The notes under the pieces are model-generated. The model had not been told where the DNA came from. It searched no databases and saw only the letters and a list, made by a program, of their open reading frames with translations. A DNA stretch of 64,000 nucleotides from Gemmobacter aquaticus (GTDB lineage: Bacteria; Pseudomonadota; Alphaproteobacteria; Rhodobacterales; Rhodobacteraceae), in NCBI RefSeq assembly GCF_007859075.1, contig NZ_VOAK01000011.1:496001-560000 (forward strand), given 5' to 3'. Each line of letters begins with the position of its first letter. The stretch's first letter is position 1. A program made the translations under genes and the position numbers. This document shows, one piece after another, positions 44,720-54,317 of the stretch.

Positions 44720-45637
44720 ATGAACGACGATCAGGATCTGCCGGGGCGTGACTGGCTGGCGGCGGAACTTGCCGATACGCTGGACGAGGAATACGAGCTT
44801 GAACTTGAAGATGCGGTGATCTCGGAAGAAATCGCGCGCATCTACAAGGAAATGCATCCCAACGCGCTTGATCGTGCAAGCTACATGCACGCGCTGATCC
44901 GGCTGCAGGCCGAGCTGATCAAACTGCAGGACTGGGTCGTGCATAACCGCGAAAAGGTGGTCGTAGTCTTTGAAGGGCGGGATTCCGCAGGCAAGGGCGG
45001 CGTGATCAAGCGCATCACACAGCGGTTGAACCCGCGCGTCGTGCGCACCGTAGCCCTGCCGGCCCCCACCGAGCGCGAGCGCAGCCAGTGGTATTTCCAG
45101 CGCTATGTGCCGCATCTTCCCGCCGCCGGAGAGATCGTGCTCTTTGACCGCAGCTGGTACAACCGCGCGGGCGTCGAGCGCGTGATGGGCTTTGCGGATG
45201 AGGATCAGGTCGAAGAGTTCTTCCGCGACGTGCCCGAGTTTGAGCGCATGCTCGTGCGCTCTGGCATCCGGCTGGTCAAATACTGGTTCTCGATCACCGA
45301 TGAGGAACAGCAGTTCCGCTTCCTCATGCGCATCCATGACCCGATGAAGCAGTGGAAACTGTCACCCATGGACCTGCAGTCGCGGGTGCGGTGGGAACAA
45401 TACACCAAGGCCAAAGAGGACATGTTCGCCCGTACGAACATCCTCGAGGCGCCCTGGTATATCGTCGAGGGCAATGACAAGAAGCGCGCCCGGCTGAACT
45501 GTATCGACCACTTCCTGAAGCAGTTCCCCTATGGGCCTGTTCCGCATGAGGAAATCACGCTGCCCGACCGCGTGTTCAACCCCGACTACGAACGCGCCGT
45601 CCTGCCGCGCGAGTTGTATGTGCCGGAACGCTACTGA
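44720..45637 (+). CDS. ppk2: Polyphosphate kinase 2 (first of two)
   Basis: A 305-residue PPK2-family kinase using inorganic polyphosphate to phosphorylate nucleotides. It shows Walker A VVVVFEGRDSAGKGGVIKRI, lid sequences LPAPTERERSQWYFQRYVPH and Walker B VLFDRSWYNRAGVERVMGF, ending in the conserved DDKKRARLN-like NDKKRARLNCIDHFL. An acidic N-terminal extension of about 35 residues precedes the domain. The start follows AGGAACAGGAG. The direction of the reaction (GDP, ADP or NMP) cannot be fixed from motifs alone. It ends 3 bases before the convergent MetR-like gene. Confidence 0.93.
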   Translation: MNDDQDLPGRDWLAAELADTLDEEYELELEDAVISEEIARIYKEMHPNALDRASYMHALIRLQAELIKLQDWVVHNREKVVVVFEGRDSAGKGGVIKRITQRLNPRVVRTVALPAPTERERSQWYFQRYVPHLPAAGEIVLFDRSWYNRAGVERVMGFADEDQVEEFFRDVPEFERMLVRSGIRLVKYWFSITDEEQQFRFLMRIHDPMKQWKLSPMDLQSRVRWEQYTKAKEDMFARTNILEAPWYIVEGNDKKRARLNCIDHFLKQFPYGPVPHEEITLPDRVFNPDYERAVLPRELYVPERY

Positions 45638-45640
45638 CCG

Positions 45641-46546
45641 TCATCCCCGCTGCAGCTTGACCGCCTCGCTGCGGGTCAGGCGCAGGAAGTGCGCCATGAA
45701 AGGCTGCAACGCGTCTTCGCTGCGCGTTGCGGCATACATGCGTTTGGTGACATTGCCGGGGGCAAGTGGGCGGGTGACATAGTCGGGGTTCTCGCGAATG
45801 CCACGCATCACCCAGTCGGGCAGGACCGACACGCCGCGGTTTGACCCGACCAGCATCAGGATCACGGCCGTCAGTTCGGCCTGACGATGATGGGCAGGTT
45901 CCACGCGGGCGCGCGTCAGAAGCTCGGTGAACACATCCAGCCTGTCGCGGCTGACAGGGTAGGTGATCAGGGTCTGATCCCGCAGATCTTCGGCCGCGAT
46001 CATCTGCTTCTGGGCAATCGGATTTTGCGCTGACGCAACAAGCGTCGGGGAATAGTCAAAGAGCGGGTTGAACACGATCCCCGGCAGATCGACCGGGTTG
46101 GACGAGATCACGAGATCCACTTCCTCGCGGTCAAGTGCAGGCAGCGCGTCAAAGGCCAGCCCCGCGCGGATATCCACGTCCACCTCGGGCCAGATGTGGC
46201 GGAACTGTTCAAGCACCGGGAAGAGCCAGTCATAGCAGGCATGACATTCCAGTGTGATATGCAGCCGCCCGGTCTTGCCCGATTGAAGGGCGCGGAATTC
46301 TGCCTCCATCGCCTCGATTTCGGGCAGGACGCGTTCGGCCACGCGCAACATCCGCTGTCCTGCGGCCGAAAGTTTGAGTGGCTTTGACCGGCGGACAAAG
46401 AGCTCGACACCCGCCTGATCCTCCAGTCCCTTCACTTGGTGCGACAGCGCCGACTGCGTCATGTTCAGAAGATCCGCCGCGCGTGCGAGGCCACCGGCCT
46501 CATGGATGGCGCGGATCGTGCGCAGGTGGCGAAGCTCGAAGTACAT
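45641..46546 (-). CDS. metR: MetR-like LysR regulator of methionine genes
   Basis: A 301-residue LysR regulator. The helix-turn-helix region reads GGLARAADLLNMTQSALSHQ and the linker VKGLEDQAGVELFVRRSKPL, close to MetR; the effector domain contains LHITLECHACYDWLFPVLEQ, a segment typical of MetR where homocysteine binds. It is divergent from metF, its classical target, and two TGAA-N5-CTCA boxes lie between the two genes. It ends next to the convergent ppk2. Confidence 0.9.
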   Translation of the reverse strand: MYFELRHLRTIRAIHEAGGLARAADLLNMTQSALSHQVKGLEDQAGVELFVRRSKPLKLSAAGQRMLRVAERVLPEIEAMEAEFRALQSGKTGRLHITLECHACYDWLFPVLEQFRHIWPEVDVDIRAGLAFDALPALDREEVDLVISSNPVDLPGIVFNPLFDYSPTLVASAQNPIAQKQMIAAEDLRDQTLITYPVSRDRLDVFTELLTRARVEPAHHRQAELTAVILMLVGSNRGVSVLPDWVMRGIRENPDYVTRPLAPGNVTKRMYAATRSEDALQPFMAHFLRLTRSEAVKLQRG

Positions 46547-46589
46547 GAATGTTCCTCATGTTGATCTTGAGAATTATGAATTTGTCTCA
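46546..46589. promoter_or_regulatory. Two candidate MetR boxes in the metR-metF intergenic region
   Basis: TGAATGTTCCTCA (46546-46558) and TGAATTTGTCTCA (46577-46589) both read TGAA-N5-CTCA, one base off the known MetR half-site arrangement TGAA-N5-TTCA, and start 31 bases apart, about three helical turns. The first overlaps the metR start codon, fitting autoregulation. Confidence 0.6.
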
Positions 46590-46636
46590 CAGCACAGATT
46601 CCTGCACAAGAGCATCACAGAAAGCAGGAGCCGACC

Positions 46637-47503
46637 ATGACCGCACCGCGAATCTCTTTTGAGTTCTTCCCGCCGCAGACGCTGGATGCGTCGTTCAAGC
46701 TGTGGGAAACGGTGCAGATGCTGGCGCCGCTGAAGCCCGAATTCGTGTCGGTGACCTATGGCGCTGGCGGCACCACCCGCAAGCTTACCCATGATGCGGT
46801 GACCACGATCGCCAAGAACACCGGGCTCAAGGTTGCCGCGCACCTGACCTGCGTCGATGCGACCAAGGCTGAGACGCTGGAGATCGCAGCCGCCTATACC
46901 GCCGCCGGGATCACCGATATCGTGGCGCTGCGCGGCGATGCCCCCAAGGGCGCAACCCGCTTTGCCCCGCACCCCGAGGGGTTTGCCGACAGTGTCGAGC
47001 TGATCGAGGCGCTGGCCGCGACCGGCAAGTTCACCCTGCGCGTCGGCGCATACCCTGAGCCGCACCCCGATGCCGCCGACACGCTGCAGGATGTGCGCTG
47101 GCTGAAGCGCAAGCTGGATGCGGGCGCCACCGCAGCGCTGACCCAGTTCTTCTTTGAACCCGAAACCTTCCTGCGGTTCCGCGATCTGTGCGCCAAGGAA
47201 GGCATCACCGCGCCGATCATCCCCGGCATCCTGCCGATCGAGAACTTCGCTGGCGTCAAGAAATTCGCAGCCCGCTGCGGCGCGCATGTGCCGCAATGGC
47301 TCGATGATGCCTTCACCGTGGCCAAGCGTGACGGCCGCGAGGACCTGCTTTCCGTCGCGCTGTGCACCGAGCTTTGCGACACGCTGATTTCGGAAGGGGT
47401 AGAGGATCTGCACTTCTATACCCTGAACCGCCCGCACCTGACCCGTGATGTCTGCCACGCGCTTGGCATCACCCCCGAAGTGGCGCTGGAGAAGGTGGCC
47501 TGA
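46637..47503 (+). CDS. metF: 5,10-methylenetetrahydrofolate reductase
   Basis: A 288-residue flavoenzyme making 5-methyltetrahydrofolate for methionine synthesis. Family signatures are ISFEFFPPQTLDASFKLWET at the N-terminus, EFVSVTYGAGGTTRKLT, ITDIVALRGDAPKG and ATAALTQFFFEPETFLRF. The start follows AGCAGGAG. It is divergent from the MetR-like regulator and followed by a terminator. Methionine synthase is not in the window. Confidence 0.96.
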   Translation: MTAPRISFEFFPPQTLDASFKLWETVQMLAPLKPEFVSVTYGAGGTTRKLTHDAVTTIAKNTGLKVAAHLTCVDATKAETLEIAAAYTAAGITDIVALRGDAPKGATRFAPHPEGFADSVELIEALAATGKFTLRVGAYPEPHPDAADTLQDVRWLKRKLDAGATAALTQFFFEPETFLRFRDLCAKEGITAPIIPGILPIENFAGVKKFAARCGAHVPQWLDDAFTVAKRDGREDLLSVALCTELCDTLISEGVEDLHFYTLNRPHLTRDVCHALGITPEVALEKVA

Positions 47504-47525
47504 CAGGCATTTTCCAGCAGACTTG

Positions 47526-47560
47526 CGCCCGGACCCTGAGCAGGGGGACGGGCGTTTTTT
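47526..47560 (+). terminator. Intrinsic terminator after metF
   Basis: An outer stem CGCCCG (47526-47531) with CGGGCG (47549-47554) encloses a CCCT/AGGG inner stem and is followed by seven T. Confidence 0.88.
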
Positions 47561-48068
47561 TATGGTGGTCAAGCGTTCGGCTTTTTGGATGCCGCAGGTC
47601 CATTGATCCTGAAAGCCGGCTTGTCAATGGCCCCGATGGCGCTGGTTTCACCTTGGTGAGGCTCTGTCAGATACGTTCGGTGGACGGGGTAACGAGCGGC
47701 CCTCTGCGGATTTTTCAGGCGCCGCCAGACTGCATCAAAGACTGCCTGCGGACGATGCCTTACCGAAGTGTCGAGCGGTGATGTCGGGGCAGGTGCAGTT
47801 GTTGCAGGGTGCTCAGAACCCGCAGACCCCGGTTCGGATCATCCGCGAACTGATAGGGAGCGACCCGGCGCACTCGGTTGAGTTTGTGCCGCGAACCGAG
47901 ACGGCTAAGGTGAGCAGCATGCCGCCCTGTGCATTCTGGCAGAGGAACATCGGCGCGATGCCGAATTGCATCAATTCAGAGGTATCGGATTCGTATTTGA
48001 TGCGGATCAATGTGCGCTGCGGCCATGTGGAAAAATCTGCCTGATGCGCAAACATAGGGGGATTTTGC
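47561..48068. other. 508-base region without a recognisable gene
   Basis: This stretch between the metF terminator and the second ppk2 gene is less GC-rich than its surroundings. The longest open frames are 88 codons (plus, 47778-48044) and an overlapping minus-strand frame whose intergenic part starts at an ATG near 48054. Neither has a good ribosome site or recognisable motifs, and the two cannot both be real. It might be a decayed gene or an imported remnant. No terminal inverted repeats or tRNA-like sequence were seen. The ppk2 promoter must lie near its right end. Confidence 0.5.
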
Positions 48069-49049
48069 ATGGAAGACATTTCGCAACTGCCGACCGTTCC
48101 TACCGTCCCGACCGCCGATCTTAATCCGGTTGCCGTGTCACAAGATGCGGGCGAGGGGTTCGACCGGGTCGGCCCGTCCAGCTTTCCGCATGCCGATGCC
48201 GACGCCATTCGCGAGGCCTTTGAAAGCGGCAAGTATCCCTATGCCCGCCCCATGGGTCGCATCCGCTATGAACAGGAAAAGGCCCGGCTTCAGGCCGAAC
48301 TGCTGAAGGTGCAGATCTGGGCGCAGGACACGGGGCAGAAATTTGTCATCCTGATGGAAGGGCGCGACGCCGCCGGCAAAGGCGGTACCATCAAGCGCTT
48401 CATGGAGCATCTGAATCCGCGCTATGCCCGCGTTGTGGCGCTGACCAAGCCCTCGGACAAGGAAAAGGGCGAGTGGTTCTTCCAGCGCTATATCCAGCAT
48501 CTGCCAACCACGGGCGAAATCGTGTTCTATGACCGCAGCTGGTACAATCGTGCGGGCGTGGAGCGGGTGATGGGGTTCTGCTCGCCGTCCGAATATCTGG
48601 AGTTCATGCGTCAGGTTCCCGAGCTGGAGCGCATGCTGGTCCGCTCGGGGATACGCTTTTACAAGTACTGGTTCTCGGTCACGCGGGACGAGCAATTGCG
48701 CCGCTTCAAGGCGCGCGAGACCGACCCCCTGAAGATGTGGAAGCTGTCGCCCATCGACAAGGCGAGCCTCGACAAATGGGATGACTATACCGAGGCCAAA
48801 GAGGCGATGTTCTTCTACACCGACACCGCCGATGCGCCCTGGGTCATCGTCAAGTCGAACGACAAGAAGCGCGCAAGGCTGAACTGCATGCGGCACTTCC
48901 TGTCGAGCATCGACTATCCCGGGAAGGACCCAGAGGTGATTGGCGCTGCAGATCCGCTGATCGTCGGGCGCGCCAGTCAGGTCATCGGCGGCGAGGGGCA
49001 TATCCTGAACACCGCGCTGCCGCACGACTACAGCCGCAAGCGGGGTTAA
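48069..49049 (+). CDS. ppk2: Polyphosphate kinase 2 (second of two)
   Basis: A 326-residue PPK2 kinase, paralogous to the protein at 44720-45637. Walker A is FVILMEGRDAAGKGGTIKRF, the lid LTKPSDKEKGEWFFQRYIQH and Walker B IVFYDRSWYNRAGVERVMGF; NDKKRARLNCMRHFLSSIDY follows. It has a variable N-terminus of about 60 residues and a C-terminal tail (GGEGHILNTALPHDYSRKRG) that the first copy lacks. The two copies lie 2.4 kb apart but differ throughout, so they are old paralogues, likely with different nucleotide preference. Confidence 0.93.
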   Translation: MEDISQLPTVPTVPTADLNPVAVSQDAGEGFDRVGPSSFPHADADAIREAFESGKYPYARPMGRIRYEQEKARLQAELLKVQIWAQDTGQKFVILMEGRDAAGKGGTIKRFMEHLNPRYARVVALTKPSDKEKGEWFFQRYIQHLPTTGEIVFYDRSWYNRAGVERVMGFCSPSEYLEFMRQVPELERMLVRSGIRFYKYWFSVTRDEQLRRFKARETDPLKMWKLSPIDKASLDKWDDYTEAKEAMFFYTDTADAPWVIVKSNDKKRARLNCMRHFLSSIDYPGKDPEVIGAADPLIVGRASQVIGGEGHILNTALPHDYSRKRG

Positions 49050-49065
49050 TACCTGGTGGCAGTGG

Positions 49066-50241
49066 TCAGTCTGGCACTTCGACCGCCACCGCTACTGCCT
49101 CGCCCCCGCCGATGCAGAGCGTGGCCATGCCGCGCCGCTTGCCGTAGCGGCGCAGCGCATGGATCAGCGTGACAAGGAGGCGCGCGCCCGAGGCACCGAT
49201 GGGGTGGCCAAGCGCGCAGGCCCCGCCATGGATGTTCACGCGATCCTCCGGCAGCCCAAGGTCGCGGATCGCGGCCAGCGTGACGACGGCAAATGCCTCG
49301 TTGATCTCGAACAGATCGACGTCGGCAAGCGCCCATCCCGTGCGCCCCGCCAGTTTCCGCAGCGCGCCGATCGGGGCGGTGGTGAACTGTGACGGGGCCT
49401 GCGCATGTGTGGCATGGCCCACAAGCCGCGCAAGTGGCACCTGTCCGCGTGCCCGTGCCTCGGCAGAGGACATCAGGACCAGCGCCGCCGCTCCATCCGA
49501 GATGGAGGAGGAATTGGCCGCCGTTACCGTGCCATCCATCCGGAATGCCGGTTTCAGGATGTGGATACGGTCGGGGTCGGCCTTCAGGGGCTGTTCATCC
49601 TCGGTCACGGTTCGGGGTGACCTGCCGCCGGTTTCAACCGGCGTGATCTCATCCGCGAATGCACCCTGCATCGCGTCGCGCGCGCGTTGCAGGGACAACA
49701 GCGCCCAGCGATCCTGCAAGGCCCGGTCGAAGCCATAGGCGGCGGCGCAGTCCTCGGCAAAGCTGCCCATCAGGCGACCGGGCTCGTAGGCATCTTCCAG
49801 CCCGTCGAGGAACATGTGGTCAAGAACCTGACCATGGCCAAGCCGATAGCCCGCCCGAGCGCGCGGCAAAAGGTAGGGGGCGTTGGTCATGCTCTCCATC
49901 CCGCCCGCGACGATGATGCGCGCGCTGCCGGCGCGGATCGCATCATGGCCCAGCATCACGGCCTTCATTCCCGATCCGCACATCTTGTTGATTGTCACCG
50001 CCCCACAGGATGCCGGCAGCCCGGCTCCGAGGGTCGCTTGCCGCGCGGGGGCCTGTCCTTGCCCGGCGGGAAGCACGCAACCCATCAGCACCTCGTCGAC
50101 CGCGTCTGGCGCAAGGCCCGAATTGCTCGTCGCCGCGCGTATGGCCGTCGCCCCGAGGTGATGGGCGGCGAGAGAGGCGAAGGCGCCCTGAAACCCACCC
50201 ATGGGAGTTCGCTTGGCTGCGGTGATCACGATATCGTCCAT
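49066..50241 (-). CDS. Acetyl-CoA C-acetyltransferase (thiolase)
   Basis: A 391-residue biosynthetic-type thiolase joining two acetyl-CoA or cleaving acetoacetyl-CoA. Active-site Cys88 is in TINKMCGSGMKAVMLG; the His is in GGACALGHPIGASGARLL and the second Cys in MATLCIGGGEAVAVAVE. The start at 50241 is chosen because the family N-terminus MDDIVITAAKRTPMGGFQGA begins there behind GGAGCACCGCG. It stands alone, convergent with ppk2, and could work with scoAB (10970-12303) in acetoacetate or polyhydroxybutyrate turnover. Confidence 0.93.
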   Translation of the reverse strand: MDDIVITAAKRTPMGGFQGAFASLAAHHLGATAIRAATSNSGLAPDAVDEVLMGCVLPAGQGQAPARQATLGAGLPASCGAVTINKMCGSGMKAVMLGHDAIRAGSARIIVAGGMESMTNAPYLLPRARAGYRLGHGQVLDHMFLDGLEDAYEPGRLMGSFAEDCAAAYGFDRALQDRWALLSLQRARDAMQGAFADEITPVETGGRSPRTVTEDEQPLKADPDRIHILKPAFRMDGTVTAANSSSISDGAAALVLMSSAEARARGQVPLARLVGHATHAQAPSQFTTAPIGALRKLAGRTGWALADVDLFEINEAFAVVTLAAIRDLGLPEDRVNIHGGACALGHPIGASGARLLVTLIHALRRYGKRRGMATLCIGGGEAVAVAVEVPD

Positions 50242-50404
50242 CGCGGTGCTCCGTTTCACGAGGGCCTGTCACCTCAAGTCTAGCGCGGATCGGGCAGTGA
50301 TGCATCCGGGACGGGCGGCTCCAACCCGCCATCTGCATGAAATGGCGACATTCCGTGTCGCAAGTTGGCGTGCCGCAATCGCATTGGCGCCCTAGACGAG
50401 GGGC

Positions 50405-51757
50405 ATGATCCCAGTTCTGTCCCGTTCCGCCCATATCCGGGCCCTGCTTGCCCTTGGCCTGCCGCTGGCAGGCAGCCATATCGCGCAAATGGCGCTGCAT
50501 GTCGTTGATACGATCGTGCTGGGCTGGTATGGAGTGACCGAGCTTGCCGCTGTGGTTCTTGGCGGGTCGTGCTTCTTTGTCGTCTTCGTTCTGGGATCAG
50601 GCTTTGCCCAAGCCGTGATGCCGATGGTCGCGCAGGCGCTTGGCCGCAAGGATGAAACCGAGGTGCGCCGTGCCGCGCGCATGGGGATGTGGCTGTCGAT
50701 CCTGTTCGGAGCCGCGATCTATCCGCTCTTCTGGTGGTCGGAATCCATCCTGCTTGCGCTTGGACAAAAGCCGGATGTCGCGCGCCTTTGTGCCGAGTTC
50801 CTGCGCATCGCAGGCTTCGGCATGATCCCCGCGCTGCTCGTCATGGTGCTCAAAAGCTACCTTGCCGCGCTGGAGCGGACACAGGTCGTGCTGTGGGTCA
50901 CGGTTGGCGCCGTCTTTGTCAACGCCGCACTGTGCTATCCGCTGGTGTTCGGTCGTTGGGGCCTGCCCGAGATGGGGGTGGCGGGATCGGCGATTGCCAC
51001 ACTGATCATCCAGATCCTGACGCTGGTCATCATGGCGCTTTATGCGGGTCTTCTGCCATCCTTGCGCCGTTTCCGGCTGTTTCAGAGGTTCTGGAGGCCC
51101 GACTGGCACGCGCTGGCCGCCGTGTTCAGGCTGGGTATGCCCATCGGTCTGACTGGCCTTGCCGAGGCAGGACTTTTTCAGGCAACCGCGCTGATGATGG
51201 GCTGGATTGGCACGGTCGAGCTTGCCGCCCATGGCATCGCGATGCAGGTCACCTCCATCGGGTTCATGATCCATGTCGGCATCTCCAGTGCGGCGACCGT
51301 GCGGACGGGGCGCTTTGCCGGGGGGCAGGACTGGACCAACCTGCGCCGGGGCGGGGTGATGGCGGTTGCGATTTCGGCGGCAGTGGGGGTGGTGCAGATC
51401 GTCATCTACCTGACGCTGGCCCAGCCGATCGTGGGCCTCTTCATCGACCGCAGCGCGGCCGAGGCGCCAATGATCCTGACCTACGGCAGCATGCTTCTGG
51501 CCTATGCGGCAGCCTTCCAGATGATGGACGCAGGCCAGGTTCTGGCGCTTGGACTGCTGCGCGGGGTGCAGGATACGCGGGTGCCGATGTGGATTGCTGC
51601 CGTGTCCTACTGGCTGATCGGGGTGCCTGCTGCCTATCTTCTGGCGTTCCGCGCAGACCTTGGCGGGGCGGGCCTTTGGTCGGGGCTGGTGATCGGGCTC
51701 TTCTTCGCCGCCACCGCTCTCATGCACCGGTTCTGGAGCCGTATCCCCGCCGGCTGA
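50405..51757 (+). CDS. MATE-family multidrug/metabolite exporter
   Basis: A 450-residue transporter with twelve hydrophobic helices in two MatE repeats, starting HIRALLALGLPLAGSHIAQM and, in the second half, AVFRLGMPIGLTGLAEAGLF. It is of the NorM/DinF group, exchanging Na+ or H+ for organic cations or metabolites. The substrate is unknown. Its stop abuts the stop of the convergent unknown gene with no spacing. Confidence 0.92.
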   Translation: MIPVLSRSAHIRALLALGLPLAGSHIAQMALHVVDTIVLGWYGVTELAAVVLGGSCFFVVFVLGSGFAQAVMPMVAQALGRKDETEVRRAARMGMWLSILFGAAIYPLFWWSESILLALGQKPDVARLCAEFLRIAGFGMIPALLVMVLKSYLAALERTQVVLWVTVGAVFVNAALCYPLVFGRWGLPEMGVAGSAIATLIIQILTLVIMALYAGLLPSLRRFRLFQRFWRPDWHALAAVFRLGMPIGLTGLAEAGLFQATALMMGWIGTVELAAHGIAMQVTSIGFMIHVGISSAATVRTGRFAGGQDWTNLRRGGVMAVAISAAVGVVQIVIYLTLAQPIVGLFIDRSAAEAPMILTYGSMLLAYAAAFQMMDAGQVLALGLLRGVQDTRVPMWIAAVSYWLIGVPAAYLLAFRADLGGAGLWSGLVIGLFFAATALMHRFWSRIPAG

Positions 51758-52170
51758 TCAGGCCTCGTCGCCCTGCGGTGCAAGGCGCTCTGCCATCTTG
51801 CGCACAAGGGTGCTGCGCAGGTCATGCATGGCCAGCAGCAGCGCATCCGTCACGGCGGCAAGCTGTTCGTCGCTGGCGCGCGACTGTGCCCAATGCGCGG
51901 CCATATTCAGCCGGTCCACCGTCTGCAGGATCTCGTCATAGTCACGACTGGCAAGCAGCGCCTGGCGGCCTTCCATCCAGGCGCGGATGTGCGTCAGTTC
52001 TTCCGGGGTCAGCTCATGCGTGCCATGCGGGCGGATATTGCCGTTGCGGATATTGACGGCCGCGATCTCTTGCATCTCCAGCCGGCGCTGGCGGTTCTCG
52101 GCATCCAGCCGGTACACCGCAGCACCATTTTCGCGGACGCGAAAGTAGAGTTCGGGCAGGCTTTTCTCCA

Positions 52171-52171
<1 letters not shown>
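51758..52171 (-). CDS. Uncharacterised protein coupled to aspartate aminotransferase
   Basis: A 137-residue, mostly helical soluble protein with no motif I recognise. Features are an N-terminal LPELYFRVRENGAAVYRLDA, a middle GNIRPHGTHELTPEELTHIR and a C-terminal helix LLAMHDLRSTLVRKMAERLA. No signal peptide or membrane segment is present. The ATG overlaps the aspC stop (TGATG), so it is translated after aspC; a GTG one codon upstream is an alternative start. The coupling hints at a role tied to the aminotransferase or at simple co-expression. Confidence 0.82.
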
Positions 52172-53757
<1,586 letters not shown>

Positions 53758-53819
53758 TCACCGGTTGTTTCCTATTCTTGCCGAATCTGCCGTGAACGAA
53801 CCGCACGGTAGGGGGCGCG

Positions 53820-54317
53820 ATGTCGATACATCATCAGGTGCTTGATGGCTCGCAAAGGGCCTTCATGCTGGGCTATCTGGAAAACCTTGCGCTGATAGAG
53901 CGGCTTCACAGGCTGCTTCTCGATGTCATCAAGGATGAGTTCGAGCGGTTGGCGATCCTTGAAATCAACCCGGTGCAGGCGCTTTTGCTGTTCAACATCG
54001 GCGAGAACGAGGTGACAGCGGGTGAGCTGAAATCGCGCGGCTACTATCAGGGCAGCAATGTCAGCTACAACCTGAAGAAGCTGGTCGATCTGGGCTATAT
54101 GCACCACCAGCGGTCCGAGATCGATCGCCGCTCGGTGCGGGTCCGGCTGACGGAAAAGGGCAGGCGGGTGCGCCATCTGATCGACGGGCTTTTTGTTCGC
54201 CACGCCGAGGCGATGGAAAAGCGCGGCTTTGTTTCCGCTGCAGCGATGGAGGATGTGAACCAGACGCTGAAACGGATGGAGCGGTTCTGGGGCGAACAGA
54301 TCCGCTATATCTACTGA
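53820..54317 (+). CDS. MarR-family winged-helix regulator (LdtR-like)
   Basis: A 165-residue MarR regulator. The DNA-binding part reads VTAGELKSRGYYQGSNVSYN and LKKLVDLGYMHHQRSEIDRR, followed by the wing SVRVRLTEKGRRVRHLI. The sequence resembles the alphaproteobacterial LdtR-type regulators linked to cell-wall and stress genes, but the targets here are unknown. Its end overlaps the end of the convergent kpsC by 7 bases. No autoregulatory dyad was recognised upstream. Confidence 0.86.
   Translation: MSIHHQVLDGSQRAFMLGYLENLALIERLHRLLLDVIKDEFERLAILEINPVQALLLFNIGENEVTAGELKSRGYYQGSNVSYNLKKLVDLGYMHHQRSEIDRRSVRVRLTEKGRRVRHLIDGLFVRHAEAMEKRGFVSAAAMEDVNQTLKRMERFWGEQIRYIY

Noticed and set aside
47778-48044. 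Small 88-residue protein before the second ppk2
   Set aside because: No ribosome site, no recognisable motif and an equally good competing frame on the other strand; listed as an unassigned region instead.
50689-52056. 455-codon plus-strand frame overlapping the MATE gene
   Set aside because: It is the MATE gene read in another frame; its Arg/Gly/Ala-rich product lacks hydrophobic helices.
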